From: Saprospiraceae bacterium
Lineage (GTDB): Bacteria; Bacteroidota; Bacteroidia; Chitinophagales; Saprospiraceae
Assembly: GCA_020631405.1 (NCBI GenBank)
Contig: JAHDHH010000009.1
Coordinates: forward strand, 1 to 64,000
Direction of reading: 5' to 3'
Length of the DNA: 64,000 nucleotides
Shown here: positions 26,917 to 34,992 of the stretch, piece after piece
Layout of the letters: each line of letters starts with the position of its first letter
How positions within the stretch are numbered: the stretch's first letter is position 1
Position numbers and translations under genes: made by a program
The notes under the pieces: generated by a model
Database searches by the model: none
Told to the model about the DNA's origin: nothing
The model's input: the letters and a program-made list of their open reading frames with translations, nothing else

Positions 26917-27867
26917 ATGGCACGAGCTATTCCAGTTGTAGATCTTTCTAAGTTTGTTCATGGAGACGCGGATGAGAGAAAGGCATTTGTAGATAAATTA
27001 GGGAAGGCATTCCATGAGGTAGGCTTCGTAGGTGTAGTCAATCATGGGATTACTAAAGATACGGTGGGAGATTTTTATTCTAATTCTAAGGAGTTTTTCT
27101 CACTACCTGTAGACACAAAGCGAGGCTATGAGGTGAATGGACTTGCAGGACAAAGAGGCTATACGTCTTTTGGAAAGGAGCATGCTAAGCAATCGCAAGT
27201 GGCAGACCTGAAGGAGTTTTTTCAGATAGGACAGTTTGTATCAGCAGACCATCCACTAAAGGCGGAGTACCCAGACAATGTTGATGTAGCCGAGGTGCCA
27301 GAGTTCTACCAATTAGGTAAGAACCTATACAAGTCATTTGAGAAAGCAGGAGGTCATCTTCTCAGAGCTATAGCAATACACCTTGACCTAGGCGAAGATT
27401 ACTTCGAATCAAAGATTGAAGATGGGAATAGTATTCTCAGGACGATACATTATCCACCGATCACTGAAGAACCACGGACTGCAATCAGAGCAGAGCAACA
27501 TGAGGATATCAACCTCATCACTCTTCTAGTTGGTGCATCAGCTGGCGGATTGCAACTGCTCAACAATGATGGAGAGTGGCAAGATGTAGTACCTGAAGAA
27601 GACGAAATTGTTATTAATGTTGGTGATATGCTCCAAAGACTAACTAATAACTACCTCAAGTCTACCACGCATAGAGTCATCAACCCACCTAAAGAACAAT
27701 GGCATGTTCCAAGACTGAGTATTCCATTCTTCTTACATCCAAAAAGCAACATGGACCTTACTTGCCTTGACGCATGTGTGACCGAAGATAGACCACTAGC
27801 TTATGAGCCAATCACAGCTGGAGAATACCTGGACGAAAGACTTAGAGAAATAGGACTCAAAAAGTAG
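26917..27867 (+). CDS. 2-oxoglutarate/Fe(II)-type dioxygenase, isopenicillin N synthase family
   Basis: A 316-residue soluble oxygenase. The N-terminal DIOX_N part has IPVVDLSKF and FVGVVNHGI. The core carries the iron-binding HxD...H facial triad: EQHEDINLITLL (His and Asp near 197-199) and the distal His in STTHRVINP, with RLSIPFFLHP containing the Arg expected to bind the 2-oxoglutarate carboxylate. Family members act on varied small molecules. Its neighbours (GldB upstream, TatA downstream) give no clue to substrate. The lineage is widespread in Bacteroidota and not part of a beta-lactam cluster here. Confidence 0.9.
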   Translation: MARAIPVVDLSKFVHGDADERKAFVDKLGKAFHEVGFVGVVNHGITKDTVGDFYSNSKEFFSLPVDTKRGYEVNGLAGQRGYTSFGKEHAKQSQVADLKEFFQIGQFVSADHPLKAEYPDNVDVAEVPEFYQLGKNLYKSFEKAGGHLLRAIAIHLDLGEDYFESKIEDGNSILRTIHYPPITEEPRTAIRAEQHEDINLITLLVGASAGGLQLLNNDGEWQDVVPEEDEIVINVGDMLQRLTNNYLKSTTHRVINPPKEQWHVPRLSIPFFLHPKSNMDLTCLDACVTEDRPLAYEPITAGEYLDERLREIGLKK

Positions 27868-27875
27868 TACCTTTG
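27868..27875 (+). promoter_or_regulatory. Possible -7 promoter element before tatA
   Basis: TACCTTTG fits the Bacteroidota TAnnTTTG -7 box. It starts immediately after the oxygenase stop codon and 35 bases before the tatA start, a reasonable leader length. No TTG is seen at the -33 position, so this is a weak call. Confidence 0.3.
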
Positions 27876-27902
27876 ACATAAATCATTAAACAAGTAATCA
27901 AG

Positions 27903-28103
27903 ATGATGAATCTAATTTTTGGCTTTGGTGGACAAGAGTTAATCTTAGTAGCTTTTGTTGTATTGTTATTATTCGGTGGTAAGAAACTACCTGAGCTCAT
28001 GAAAGGAATGGGTAAGGGAATCAGAGAATTCAACAATGCAAAAGCCAATATCGAACAAGAAGTAAAAGAAAGTATGAAAGAAGTGGAAGACGGAAAGTCT
28101 TAG
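27903..28103 (+). CDS. tatA: Sec-independent protein translocase subunit TatA/TatE
   Basis: A 66-residue protein with one N-terminal membrane helix ([24 protein letters not shown]), the conserved FGxxxLP hinge (FGGKKLP), an amphipathic helix ([14 protein letters not shown]) and a short charged tail. This is the standard TatA architecture; the protein multimerises to form the passage for folded proteins across the inner membrane. A second ATG two codons in (27906) could also serve. tatC is not in the window. A four-helix membrane protein gene follows after 55 bases. Confidence 0.94.
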   Translation: MMNLIFGFGGQELILVAFVVLLLFGGKKLPELMKGMGKGIREFNNAKANIEQEVKESMKEVEDGKS

Positions 28104-28158
28104 TTACCCACTATAGCATACAACCCAACTTAATATCAAATAATCAAAACAACACATT

Positions 28159-28596
28159 ATGTACGCAGGTCTTAAACATGCTCACTCTGGATTAAGATGG
28201 GTGGTACTAGCCCTAATAATCGCTGCAATCGTCAATGCACTCATGAAGGCATCTTCTAAAGAGTACACTGCTAGTGATAAGAAGTTAGGTACATTCGCCT
28301 TGATTGCTACCCACATCCAAGTCTTACTAGGAATAGTACTCTACTTTATTAGTCCAATGGTGACATTCGGAGAAGGATGGATGAAGAATGCTGCGTCAAG
28401 ATTCTACGGAATGGAGCACCTTGTCATGATGTTACTTGCTGCAGTAGTGATTACTATTGGTAATGCTAAAGCAAAAAGAGCTACCACATCAGCTGACAAG
28501 TTCAAGAAGACTTGGATATTTTACCTTATTGGACTCATCATTATTTTTGCTGGTATTCCTTGGCCGTTTAGAGGTTTAGGAGGAGGCTGGTTCTAG
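28159..28596 (+). CDS. Small four-helix membrane protein (cytochrome b-like)
   Basis: A 145-residue integral membrane protein with four hydrophobic helices at about 14-32, 47-66, 86-103 and 121-138. Histidines in or near helices (HAHSGLRW, ATHIQVLLG, GMEHLVMMLLAA) are placed so that they could ligate heme, and homologues in this phylum are often labelled cytochrome B, as I recall. No CxxCH is present. The short N-terminus, LKHAHSGLRW, is the family's most conserved part. Whether heme is bound cannot be decided from sequence. It may share a transcript with tatA. Confidence 0.75.
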   Translation: MYAGLKHAHSGLRWVVLALIIAAIVNALMKASSKEYTASDKKLGTFALIATHIQVLLGIVLYFISPMVTFGEGWMKNAASRFYGMEHLVMMLLAAVVITIGNAKAKRATTSADKFKKTWIFYLIGLIIIFAGIPWPFRGLGGGWF

Positions 28597-28720
28597 GCTA
28601 GTTCCTGCTGATATACAAGTCCAGGATATAGTGCTTACTTTATCAATTGATTATTGGAGTAGATACTTAAAGGTAGACACTGAATGTATTGCTTATATTG
28701 GGAAGTAACATGACATATTG

Positions 28721-29077
28721 CTACTTCTTAATCAATACTACCTCTTCTAATCTGCCTGCCCTATTCATTTCGAAGACAAGACTATCTTGAGTGAGAACCA
28801 TGATCTTGACCTTTTTCTCTACTCGGTTATCTTCTTTTGTGTAAAGGTCAGACCCAGTTAACCAATACTTACCCACTTCCTTTTCAGTGCCATAGTCTAC
28901 CTCGTATCTCTCATTGTCAAAGAAGGTAAAGTCCATAGTCTGCTTGATAGCTTGTCCGGACTCTACTATAGTCCACTCTACCTGCTTCCAAGAACCCAGA
29001 ATGTCAGTCTTATATGAGTCAGGAGTACAACTCAATAAAAATATAAGTAAGATGGAGAGTAAATTGGCATTTTTCAT
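28721..29077 (-). CDS. Small lipocalin-like lipoprotein
   Basis: A 118-residue lipoprotein: signal peptide with lipobox LLLSC-type (Cys at about 17). The mature part has LGSWKQVEW followed by seven to eight predicted beta strands (DFTFFDNERYEV, VGKYWLTGSDLYTK, VKIMVLTQDSLVFEM), the pattern of lipocalin-like domains common in Bacteroidota. It probably sits in the periplasm or on the surface, holding a hydrophobic ligand or acting structurally; the ligand is unknown. It is divergent from the sterol-desaturase gene with a 65-base shared upstream region. Confidence 0.8.
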   Translation of the reverse strand: MKNANLLSILLIFLLSCTPDSYKTDILGSWKQVEWTIVESGQAIKQTMDFTFFDNERYEVDYGTEKEVGKYWLTGSDLYTKEDNRVEKKVKIMVLTQDSLVFEMNRAGRLEEVVLIKK

Positions 29078-29142
29078 TAGATGAGGTGTTTATCATATAA
29101 CTAAGAATTGGTAGCATTAGTATAAATCTCTACATTTAGGTT

Positions 29143-30420
29143 ATGGAGGCATATGCACAGGCACTTTCTTATGGAATACCATTCTTTGTGATTCTTATTC
29201 TGATAGAGTGGGGAGTATCTCGACTCATGGGGAAGCAAGTCTACCAATCTATGGATACAATCGCCAGCCTCAGCTCAGGCATGACTAATACCATCAAATC
29301 CCTCATAGGACTCTCAATAGTGGTGATCAGCTACTCGTGGATGGAGTCAACATTTGGGATCTTTGATATTGAGTCAACACTTTGGCTCTATGTTATTGCC
29401 TTCATCGGGATTGACTTCGCTTCGTATTGGTCTCATCGTTTTAACCATGTTGTCAATATCTTTTGGAATAGACATATCGTCCACCACAGTAGTGAGGAAT
29501 ATAATCTTGCCTGTGCCTTGCGGCAAGAGATATCAGCAATTGTTGTAATCTACTTCTTTTTGTATATCCCATTGGCAGTGATAGGTGTTCCAGCTAAGGT
29601 CATTGCTATATTGGCACCGATCCACCTCTTTGCGCAGTTTTGGTACCATACCAAATTGATCAATAAGATGGGAATCTTGGAGCACATCCTCATGACACCA
29701 TCACATCATAGAGTCCATCATGCGATTAATGCAGAGTATATAGATAAGAACTATTCTGCAATCTTGATAGTTTGGGATAAGTGGTTTGGCACATTTCAAG
29801 AGGAGAGAGCTGATATACCTCCAGTGTATGGTATATTAAAGCCAGCAGAAACTTGGAATCCACACACTATCAACTTCATGCATGCTTGGCAGATCGCAAA
29901 GGATGCATGGCGAACAAAGTCGTGGAAAGACAAGGTCAGAATCTGGTTCATGAGGACTGGCTGGAGACCAGCTGATGTAGCTGAGCAATACCCAATTAAT
30001 ATTACAAAAGACGTATACAACAGACCAAAGTATAATCCCACTACTACTAAAGCTCTTAGGATATGGTCGTGGATACAGTTAGTAGTAGTCAACCTATTTA
30101 TCTATCATGCGTTGATCTCATTTGGTAATCTAGATTATCTAGAGGTGATCTACTATCTCGCTTTTTGCTTTGCTGCCATACTTGCCTATACTTCTTTGAT
30201 GGAGTATCATAAAGTGGCAATGTTTTTTGAAGTAGCAAAGGCTATACTTGGTGTAAGTATTCTTTACCTCTTTGGAGAGTGGTTTGATGCCGAGCAGTAC
30301 TTCATTGGAGCTACTTGGGTTGTGATTGGGTATTGTGTTGTGTCTTTGTTTGCTACTATATGGTTTTTGTATTTTGAACCGAGAAAAGAGACAAATTTAA
30401 ACACAACTATTACAAATTAA
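29143..30420 (+). CDS. Sterol desaturase/fatty acid hydroxylase superfamily membrane protein
   Basis: A 425-residue membrane protein with a fatty-acid-hydroxylase core in its first half and extra helices in the last third. The di-iron histidine clusters are SHRFNH near residue 98, HIVHHSSEEYN near 110 and SHHRVHHAIN near 188. These would oxidise a lipid chain or ring at the membrane. The C-terminal 110 residues add four hydrophobic helices (WIQLVVVNLFIYHAL onward), a longer form found in Bacteroidota and in alkylglycerol monooxygenase-like proteins. Substrate unknown. It is followed by a tiny membrane ORF after 23 bases. Confidence 0.92.
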   Translation: MEAYAQALSYGIPFFVILILIEWGVSRLMGKQVYQSMDTIASLSSGMTNTIKSLIGLSIVVISYSWMESTFGIFDIESTLWLYVIAFIGIDFASYWSHRFNHVVNIFWNRHIVHHSSEEYNLACALRQEISAIVVIYFFLYIPLAVIGVPAKVIAILAPIHLFAQFWYHTKLINKMGILEHILMTPSHHRVHHAINAEYIDKNYSAILIVWDKWFGTFQEERADIPPVYGILKPAETWNPHTINFMHAWQIAKDAWRTKSWKDKVRIWFMRTGWRPADVAEQYPINITKDVYNRPKYNPTTTKALRIWSWIQLVVVNLFIYHALISFGNLDYLEVIYYLAFCFAAILAYTSLMEYHKVAMFFEVAKAILGVSILYLFGEWFDAEQYFIGATWVVIGYCVVSLFATIWFLYFEPRKETNLNTTITN

Positions 30421-30443
30421 CTTTCACTACATGTTATATACTT

Positions 30444-30587
30444 ATGCATAACACTATCAATATAATAGCCGCTGTATTAGCATTGTCAGGTCTTGTCTAT
30501 CAGATTTACTCTGATCAGTATGGAGAATCGAGCAACAGCTATGGCACTTATCTAGTCATTTCAGCATTATTTATTTACTGTGATTAA
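30444..30587 (+). CDS. Small membrane ORF of 47 codons, possibly frameshifted
   Basis: A short ORF (ATG at 30444) encodes a peptide with two hydrophobic stretches: INIIAAVLALSGLVYQIY and TYLVISALFIY, joined by SDQYGESSNS. It stops abruptly after the second helix. In another frame the sequence continues with TVINEAIKSKNKI and a stop at 30616-30618, which reads like the natural polar tail of a two-helix protein of about 57 residues. This suggests either a real truncation, a frameshift or a one-base sequencing error near 30570-30580. It is too short for confident family assignment. Confidence 0.5.
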   Translation: MHNTINIIAAVLALSGLVYQIYSDQYGESSNSYGTYLVISALFIYCD

Positions 30588-30630
30588 TGAAGCTATAAAA
30601 TCTAAGAACAAAATATAACCTATAAATAAA

Positions 30631-30662
30631 TCTACATATTCTGATTTTTCTGAATATTTAGA
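30631..30662. repeat. Inverted repeat before the AbrB/HgcC-like gene
   Basis: TCTACATATTC (30631-30641) and GAATATTTAGA (30652-30662) are inverse copies with one mismatch, separated by 10 bases. The repeat ends 14 bases before the ATG of a gene encoding an AbrB-fold protein, so it could be an autoregulatory operator, or a hairpin ending transcripts from upstream. There is no T-run immediately after it. Confidence 0.45.
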
Positions 30663-30676
30663 TTGTATTTGGTGGT

Positions 30677-30931
30677 ATGATAGAGTTACCAAAGGCAGAG
30701 GAGAATTCTAGTTGCTGTGAAATAGAGGCGATAGTAAGCTTTGATGAGAGAGGGCAGTTAGTCTTTCCCAAGGATGTCAGAAAAAAATTTAACCTCAAGG
30801 CCGGCGAGAAATTTGTGATGGTGAGCTGCACTAATGATGCAGGACTCTGTTGCTTTACCTTGGTCAAGACTGATCAAGTCAATGGTCTAGTAGGACAAGT
30901 ATTGAATCCAATGCTAAGTAAGATAGGGTAG
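30677..30931 (+). CDS. AbrB/MazE-fold protein resembling HgcAB-associated HgcC
   Basis: An 84-residue swapped-hairpin AbrB protein: EAIVSFDERGQLVFPKDVR then FNLKAGEKFVMVS is the DNA-binding fold. Two vicinal cysteine pairs flank it, SSCCEIEA before and GLCCFTLVK after, and the tail GLVGQVLNPM follows. This arrangement is what I remember of HgcC, the HgcAB-associated protein found beside mercury-methylation genes and also in non-methylators. No hgcA or hgcB is present in this window. The cysteine pairs suggest a thiol- or metal-responsive regulator. An inverted repeat lies just upstream and a CC-rich micropeptide gene follows after 39 bases. Confidence 0.8.
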   Translation: MIELPKAEENSSCCEIEAIVSFDERGQLVFPKDVRKKFNLKAGEKFVMVSCTNDAGLCCFTLVKTDQVNGLVGQVLNPMLSKIG

Positions 30932-30970
30932 GAAGAACTGAGCTTATTTTTTCACCTAAACATTTCAATT

Positions 30971-31039
30971 ATGTTAGTATTACTTAGTTTGTTACTTCCA
31001 TTCGCTAGCCCAGGCTGCTGCGGTGGATCATGTTGCTAA
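30971..31039 (+). CDS. 22-residue CC-rich micropeptide
   Basis: ATG at 30971 opens a 22-codon ORF, stop TAA at 31037-31039. The product has a hydrophobic first half (LVLLSLLLPFASPG) and ends in GCCGGSCC, two vicinal cysteine pairs spaced by GGS. It lies 39 bases after the HgcC-like gene, which also carries two CC pairs, and just before a strong terminator, so it should be on the same transcript. Four cysteines in eight residues is far from chance composition in this AT-rich genome. It could bind a soft metal at the membrane. Nothing shows directly that it is translated. Confidence 0.5.
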   Translation: MLVLLSLLLPFASPGCCGGSCC

Positions 31040-31059
31040 TCACAATTAGCAAAGGCAAG

Positions 31060-31092
31060 GGGGGATGGACAATGTCCATCCTCCACTTTTTT
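31060..31092 (+). terminator. Intrinsic terminator after the HgcC-like/micropeptide unit
   Basis: An 11-bp stem (31060-31070 with 31074-31084, one G-U pair, 3-base loop AAT) is followed by ACTTTTTT (six T at 31087-31092). This is a textbook Rho-independent terminator on the plus strand. It lies 20 bases after the micropeptide stop codon. The rest of the gap to the RND gene (31093-31240) shows nothing distinct. Confidence 0.88.
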
Positions 31093-31240
31093 AAACATCA
31101 GAGATGCTTAGTCTTTATAATTTTAGGGGATGTGATGAAGAAACCTCTTCACCACAGTAGTATAAAGTTAAGTGAATATTAGCAACTATACAGCATAAAA
31201 TCAGTTATAAGGTTAGAAATCTAAACAAGGATTGAGACCG

Positions 31241-33481
31241 ATGGAAGAAAACACTTTCTGGATATTAAAGCATAGAAAAGCGATACTGTGGACCTATGTA
31301 GTGATTACCTGCATTGCGGCTTTATCGCTCTTAAAGATCCAATTCTCTTTTAAGTTTGAGCAGTTCTTTCCCAAGGGTGATCCTGACCTAGAGTTCTTTC
31401 AAGAATTCACTAAGGACTTTGAATCGGATGACAATTTTATGTTGATTGCTCTTCGAACAAAAGAATCAATTTTTAGCAAATCTTACCTCGATCAAGTCAA
31501 TGCCTTTTCAGAAGCATGCAAGGGCCTACCCTATGTCCACAACGTACAGAGTCTAGCCAATCTTAAGGTACCAAGTCTGACACCTCCATTTGGTTTTTCT
31601 TACCGTGATTTTATCAGGACGGCACCAGATAGCCTGAGAGTCATGGACAGTATGAAGATCATGTCTAACCCTAAGTATAAGGATCTTATTTCCAAGGAAG
31701 GAGATGCTATGCTTCTTGCACTGAAGCACATTGACAATATGACTATGGGTCAGTCAGACACCTTGATGAGAGCATTCGAAACTCTGATTGCTAAGGAGTC
31801 ATTCGAAGACTATCACTTGCTCGGAAGAGCCTACTTTCAAGATGAGTTGGCCAGTATGCAACAGCGAGAGATTATCGTCTCTACAGGTGTTTCTATCATA
31901 TTGGTTAGTATTATCTTCTTCTTGTTGTATCGGCAGAAATATTTGATTTTGATCTCTCTTGGTACTATAGCCTTAGGGATGTTGGTATTTGTCGGAGGAC
32001 TTTCTTTGTTCGGACGGGAATTTAATGGTATATCTGCACTCTATCCTGTACTGATGCTGATTGTAGGTACTAGTGATGTCGTACATATAGTATCCAAGTA
32101 TGTTGACTTAATTATAGGAGGTGAGACCAAGTCCGACGCCTTACGAACTACAGTCAAGGAAATAGGATTGGCTACCTTCCTTACTTCAATTACTACGGCT
32201 GCAGGATTTCTGTCATTGGTGACCTCACGGATTGGTCCAATTCAAGAGTTTGGAGTGAATAGCGCTATTGGTGTAGTATTGGCCTACCTCGTAGTGATCA
32301 CATTTACTCTGGCAGCTATCAGTCTGATACCAAGAGACCAAATCCAGCAAACCAAGTTTCAAGGCTATTGGAATAGGATGATGGAAAAATTCTATTGGAT
32401 TTCAAAGCATAAGCAACCACAGATTTTAGTCATTACGGCAGTTACCTTGGTTGTCTTTGCGATAGGTATTAGCAAAATATCAACGAACTATAATATCGAA
32501 AACAATCTCCCTCGAGGTGCTAAGATCACGACAGACTTCCTATATTTTGAGAGCCAATTCAGTGGATTCAGACCTTTTGAGTTTGCAGTCCAACTCAAGG
32601 ATGGACATACAGCATATGAACCAGGAGTCATCCAAGAGCTAGATAAGATATCAGAGCATCTAGCATCCTATGATGAAGTCGGTTCGGTGACATCGCTATC
32701 TGATTTTTATCGGACAATTCAGGGAGCTACCCAACAGGATACGAATACTGGTCTGCCCACGGATGAGATGATTGTCAGGCTTACCCCTCTTGTCAAGAAT
32801 ATGGCAAATATGGGAGGAGCTGTTTTGGTGAATGTAGACGAAACAAAGACAAGGATCACATCAAAGATCAATGACAAAGGAGCAGATATAGTCAGCGAAA
32901 TAGGAGAAAATATAGACCAATGGATAGTGAGTAATATTGATACCAGCCTAATGAGTGTCAAACGAACAGGTACAGGAGTCATCCTCGATAGAAATGCAGA
33001 ATATGTCAGAACAAGCCTACTCCAAGGCATGGGTCTAGCCCTGATTATAGTCATCATTATTATGACACTAATCTTTAGGGATATTAGAATGTTGTTTATC
33101 TCATTAGTTCCGAATGTATTGCCCTTACTTTTTGCAGCAGCCTTACTCGGTTATGCAGGGATAAAACTCGAGGCTACTATTTCTATCATCTTTACAATAG
33201 TATTTGGTATCGCAGTAGATGACACCATCCACTTTTTGAGTAAGTATAAGATTTGTCTCAACAAGGGTATGGATAAGGAAGAGGCTATTCTTGCCACATT
33301 TAAGGATACGGGTAAGGCAATCACCTTTACTACGATTATCTTGTTCTTTGGTTTCTTAGTCTTACTCTTTTCGATACACCCACCAAGCAATGTTATCGGA
33401 GTGATGATGTCAATTACCTTGATTAGTGCTTTGATTGCCGACTTCTTTGTCTTGCCGATACTGTTGAGGAAGCTGATGTAA
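31241..33481 (+). CDS. RND/MMPL-family (HAE3-type) membrane exporter
   Basis: About 746 residues from the ATG at 31241; a TTG three codons upstream is the only other start. Twelve membrane helices are arranged in two repeats: helix 1, a large periplasmic domain, then helices 2-6 (about 215-360), and the same again (TM7 near 390, 8-12 from 590). The RND motifs GTSDVVHIVSKY in the first half and FGIAVDDTIHFLSKY in the second carry the acidic proton-relay residues. Length and the lack of a membrane fusion protein fit the HAE3/patched-like class, which handles lipids or hydrophobic compounds. Substrate unknown. Single gene. Confidence 0.92.
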   Translation: MEENTFWILKHRKAILWTYVVITCIAALSLLKIQFSFKFEQFFPKGDPDLEFFQEFTKDFESDDNFMLIALRTKESIFSKSYLDQVNAFSEACKGLPYVHNVQSLANLKVPSLTPPFGFSYRDFIRTAPDSLRVMDSMKIMSNPKYKDLISKEGDAMLLALKHIDNMTMGQSDTLMRAFETLIAKESFEDYHLLGRAYFQDELASMQQREIIVSTGVSIILVSIIFFLLYRQKYLILISLGTIALGMLVFVGGLSLFGREFNGISALYPVLMLIVGTSDVVHIVSKYVDLIIGGETKSDALRTTVKEIGLATFLTSITTAAGFLSLVTSRIGPIQEFGVNSAIGVVLAYLVVITFTLAAISLIPRDQIQQTKFQGYWNRMMEKFYWISKHKQPQILVITAVTLVVFAIGISKISTNYNIENNLPRGAKITTDFLYFESQFSGFRPFEFAVQLKDGHTAYEPGVIQELDKISEHLASYDEVGSVTSLSDFYRTIQGATQQDTNTGLPTDEMIVRLTPLVKNMANMGGAVLVNVDETKTRITSKINDKGADIVSEIGENIDQWIVSNIDTSLMSVKRTGTGVILDRNAEYVRTSLLQGMGLALIIVIIIMTLIFRDIRMLFISLVPNVLPLLFAAALLGYAGIKLEATISIIFTIVFGIAVDDTIHFLSKYKICLNKGMDKEEAILATFKDTGKAITFTTIILFFGFLVLLFSIHPPSNVIGVMMSITLISALIADFFVLPILLRKLM

Positions 33482-33618
33482 GTTGTCCATCAATCTATTT
33501 CTTGTAAAGAGCTTCAAATGAATGAGCTTTTCAATTCCCTTTGCAACAAGGCAAAAGAACATATAAGAATGGGAAAAAACAATCTAATAGATTGGTTTGA
33601 TTGGAAGGATAAGCTTAT

Positions 33619-34854
33619 TTACTCAGCTACATGTGCTTTGGCAACCTTCATAGGCACTGCGATACACTTCTTTTCCATGTAGTCCATCATTTGGAGGAGG
33701 ACTTCTTTTGACTTAGCATCTAAGGAGTCTATATCTTCTTTGAATACTTGTGTGATGGCTCTTTGTTTGACTGCTTTGATTTCTTGAGGGACATCACTGA
33801 GAGCTTTTTCTAGTCTTCTCATCTGGAGTACTGATTCAAACTCTTCAGCTTTCTCTTGGATGATGACTTGGGCTTGGATGACTTCTTGCTTTCTGAAGCT
33901 CATGTTTTCTTCAGCAAGAGACCTGATACTTTCTATGTCAATGTAGTCACAGTCATATTGGTCTACCACTTCAGAGCTGATATTTCTCGGTACAGAGAGG
34001 TCTACTAGCACCTTATGGCTAGTATCTTTTTGTAAGAGGCTTCGGTAAGTAGGTAGGTCTATGATCGCTTGTGTAGATCCTGTACAGATGATAATGCCAT
34101 CAAATCCACCGTCATATGACTTGAGGTCACTAAGGTGCAATGGCTCACAGTCAAGTAAGTCAGCGATTTCTCCAGTATTGCTGAGAGACCTATTGAATAC
34201 TGTTACTTGACTAAACTTATGTTTGCCAAGGAATCGAGCAATATTTCTATTGGTATCACCGGCACCTATGAGCAGTATTTTTGAATCCTTATCCAAGCTA
34301 GACTGTAGTACCTTTTTGAAAACCAGTGATGCCACAGAGACAGGTCTTTCTCCAATCTTAGTATGAGTATATATGTACTTAGCAGTATTGACAGTGCTTT
34401 GCTCTACCATGCGTAGGAAGTCGCCCGATAGATTGTATTCCTTACTGAAGGCATATGCTTCTCTAAACTGTCTAAAGATTTCTCTTTCACCAACTACTAG
34501 CGAATCAACTGATGATGCGACTTGATATAAATGTTTGAGGGCATCAAGCCCAGATAAGACATCTATAAACTTGGGTAGCTTGTCTACCACTACTTCTGGA
34601 AGACTTGGGTTTACTGCTGATAAGAATGACTTAGTCCATGCCTTATCGATGTGGGTATCCAAGACCATAATGAAGCTCACCCTGTTACAAGTGTTGAGAT
34701 AGATCAACTCTTCTATCGCAAAGTCTTGCTTGAGTTGGTCAAGTTTCATAACTAATTGGTCTTTGTTATCACTAGGGATGACAAAGTGTTTCAATTCCTC
34801 AACTGAGAGGTTTTGATGAGTGATAGTTAGTATTTGAAACTTTCTAAAGTGCAT
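33619..34854 (-). CDS. hemA: Glutamyl-tRNA reductase
   Basis: A 411-residue cytoplasmic enzyme that reduces glutamyl-tRNA to glutamate-1-semialdehyde with NADPH, the first step of C5 heme synthesis. The catalytic Cys is Cys56 in LNTCNRV. Other signatures are HLYQVASSVDSLVVGEREIF, the NADPH fold LLIGAGDTNRNIARFL near 190, and VDLSVPRNIS. The C-terminal helical dimerisation domain is present. It supplies heme precursors, including for heme A made by the synthase at 10979-12031. It is a single gene; the next minus-strand gene upstream is an Omp85-like barrel 138 bases away. Confidence 0.96.
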   Translation of the reverse strand: MHFRKFQILTITHQNLSVEELKHFVIPSDNKDQLVMKLDQLKQDFAIEELIYLNTCNRVSFIMVLDTHIDKAWTKSFLSAVNPSLPEVVVDKLPKFIDVLSGLDALKHLYQVASSVDSLVVGEREIFRQFREAYAFSKEYNLSGDFLRMVEQSTVNTAKYIYTHTKIGERPVSVASLVFKKVLQSSLDKDSKILLIGAGDTNRNIARFLGKHKFSQVTVFNRSLSNTGEIADLLDCEPLHLSDLKSYDGGFDGIIICTGSTQAIIDLPTYRSLLQKDTSHKVLVDLSVPRNISSEVVDQYDCDYIDIESIRSLAEENMSFRKQEVIQAQVIIQEKAEEFESVLQMRRLEKALSDVPQEIKAVKQRAITQVFKEDIDSLDAKSKEVLLQMMDYMEKKCIAVPMKVAKAHVAE

Positions 34855-34992
34855 GCGTCTCTATCTCATACAAAAGTAAAGAGCAAAGACATGGGTTTTG
34901 TCATGGAAGTGTCACGAGAAGACCTCGTAGCTTATTTAGATTTAATCTAAGAAAGAGGAAGCTGATAGCATATGGAGACCCAATGCTGTTGC

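Noticed and set aside
33570-33605. CAATCTA/TAGATTG hairpin as a terminator after the RND gene
   Set aside because: The stem is short and AT-rich with a minimal loop, and there is no T-run.
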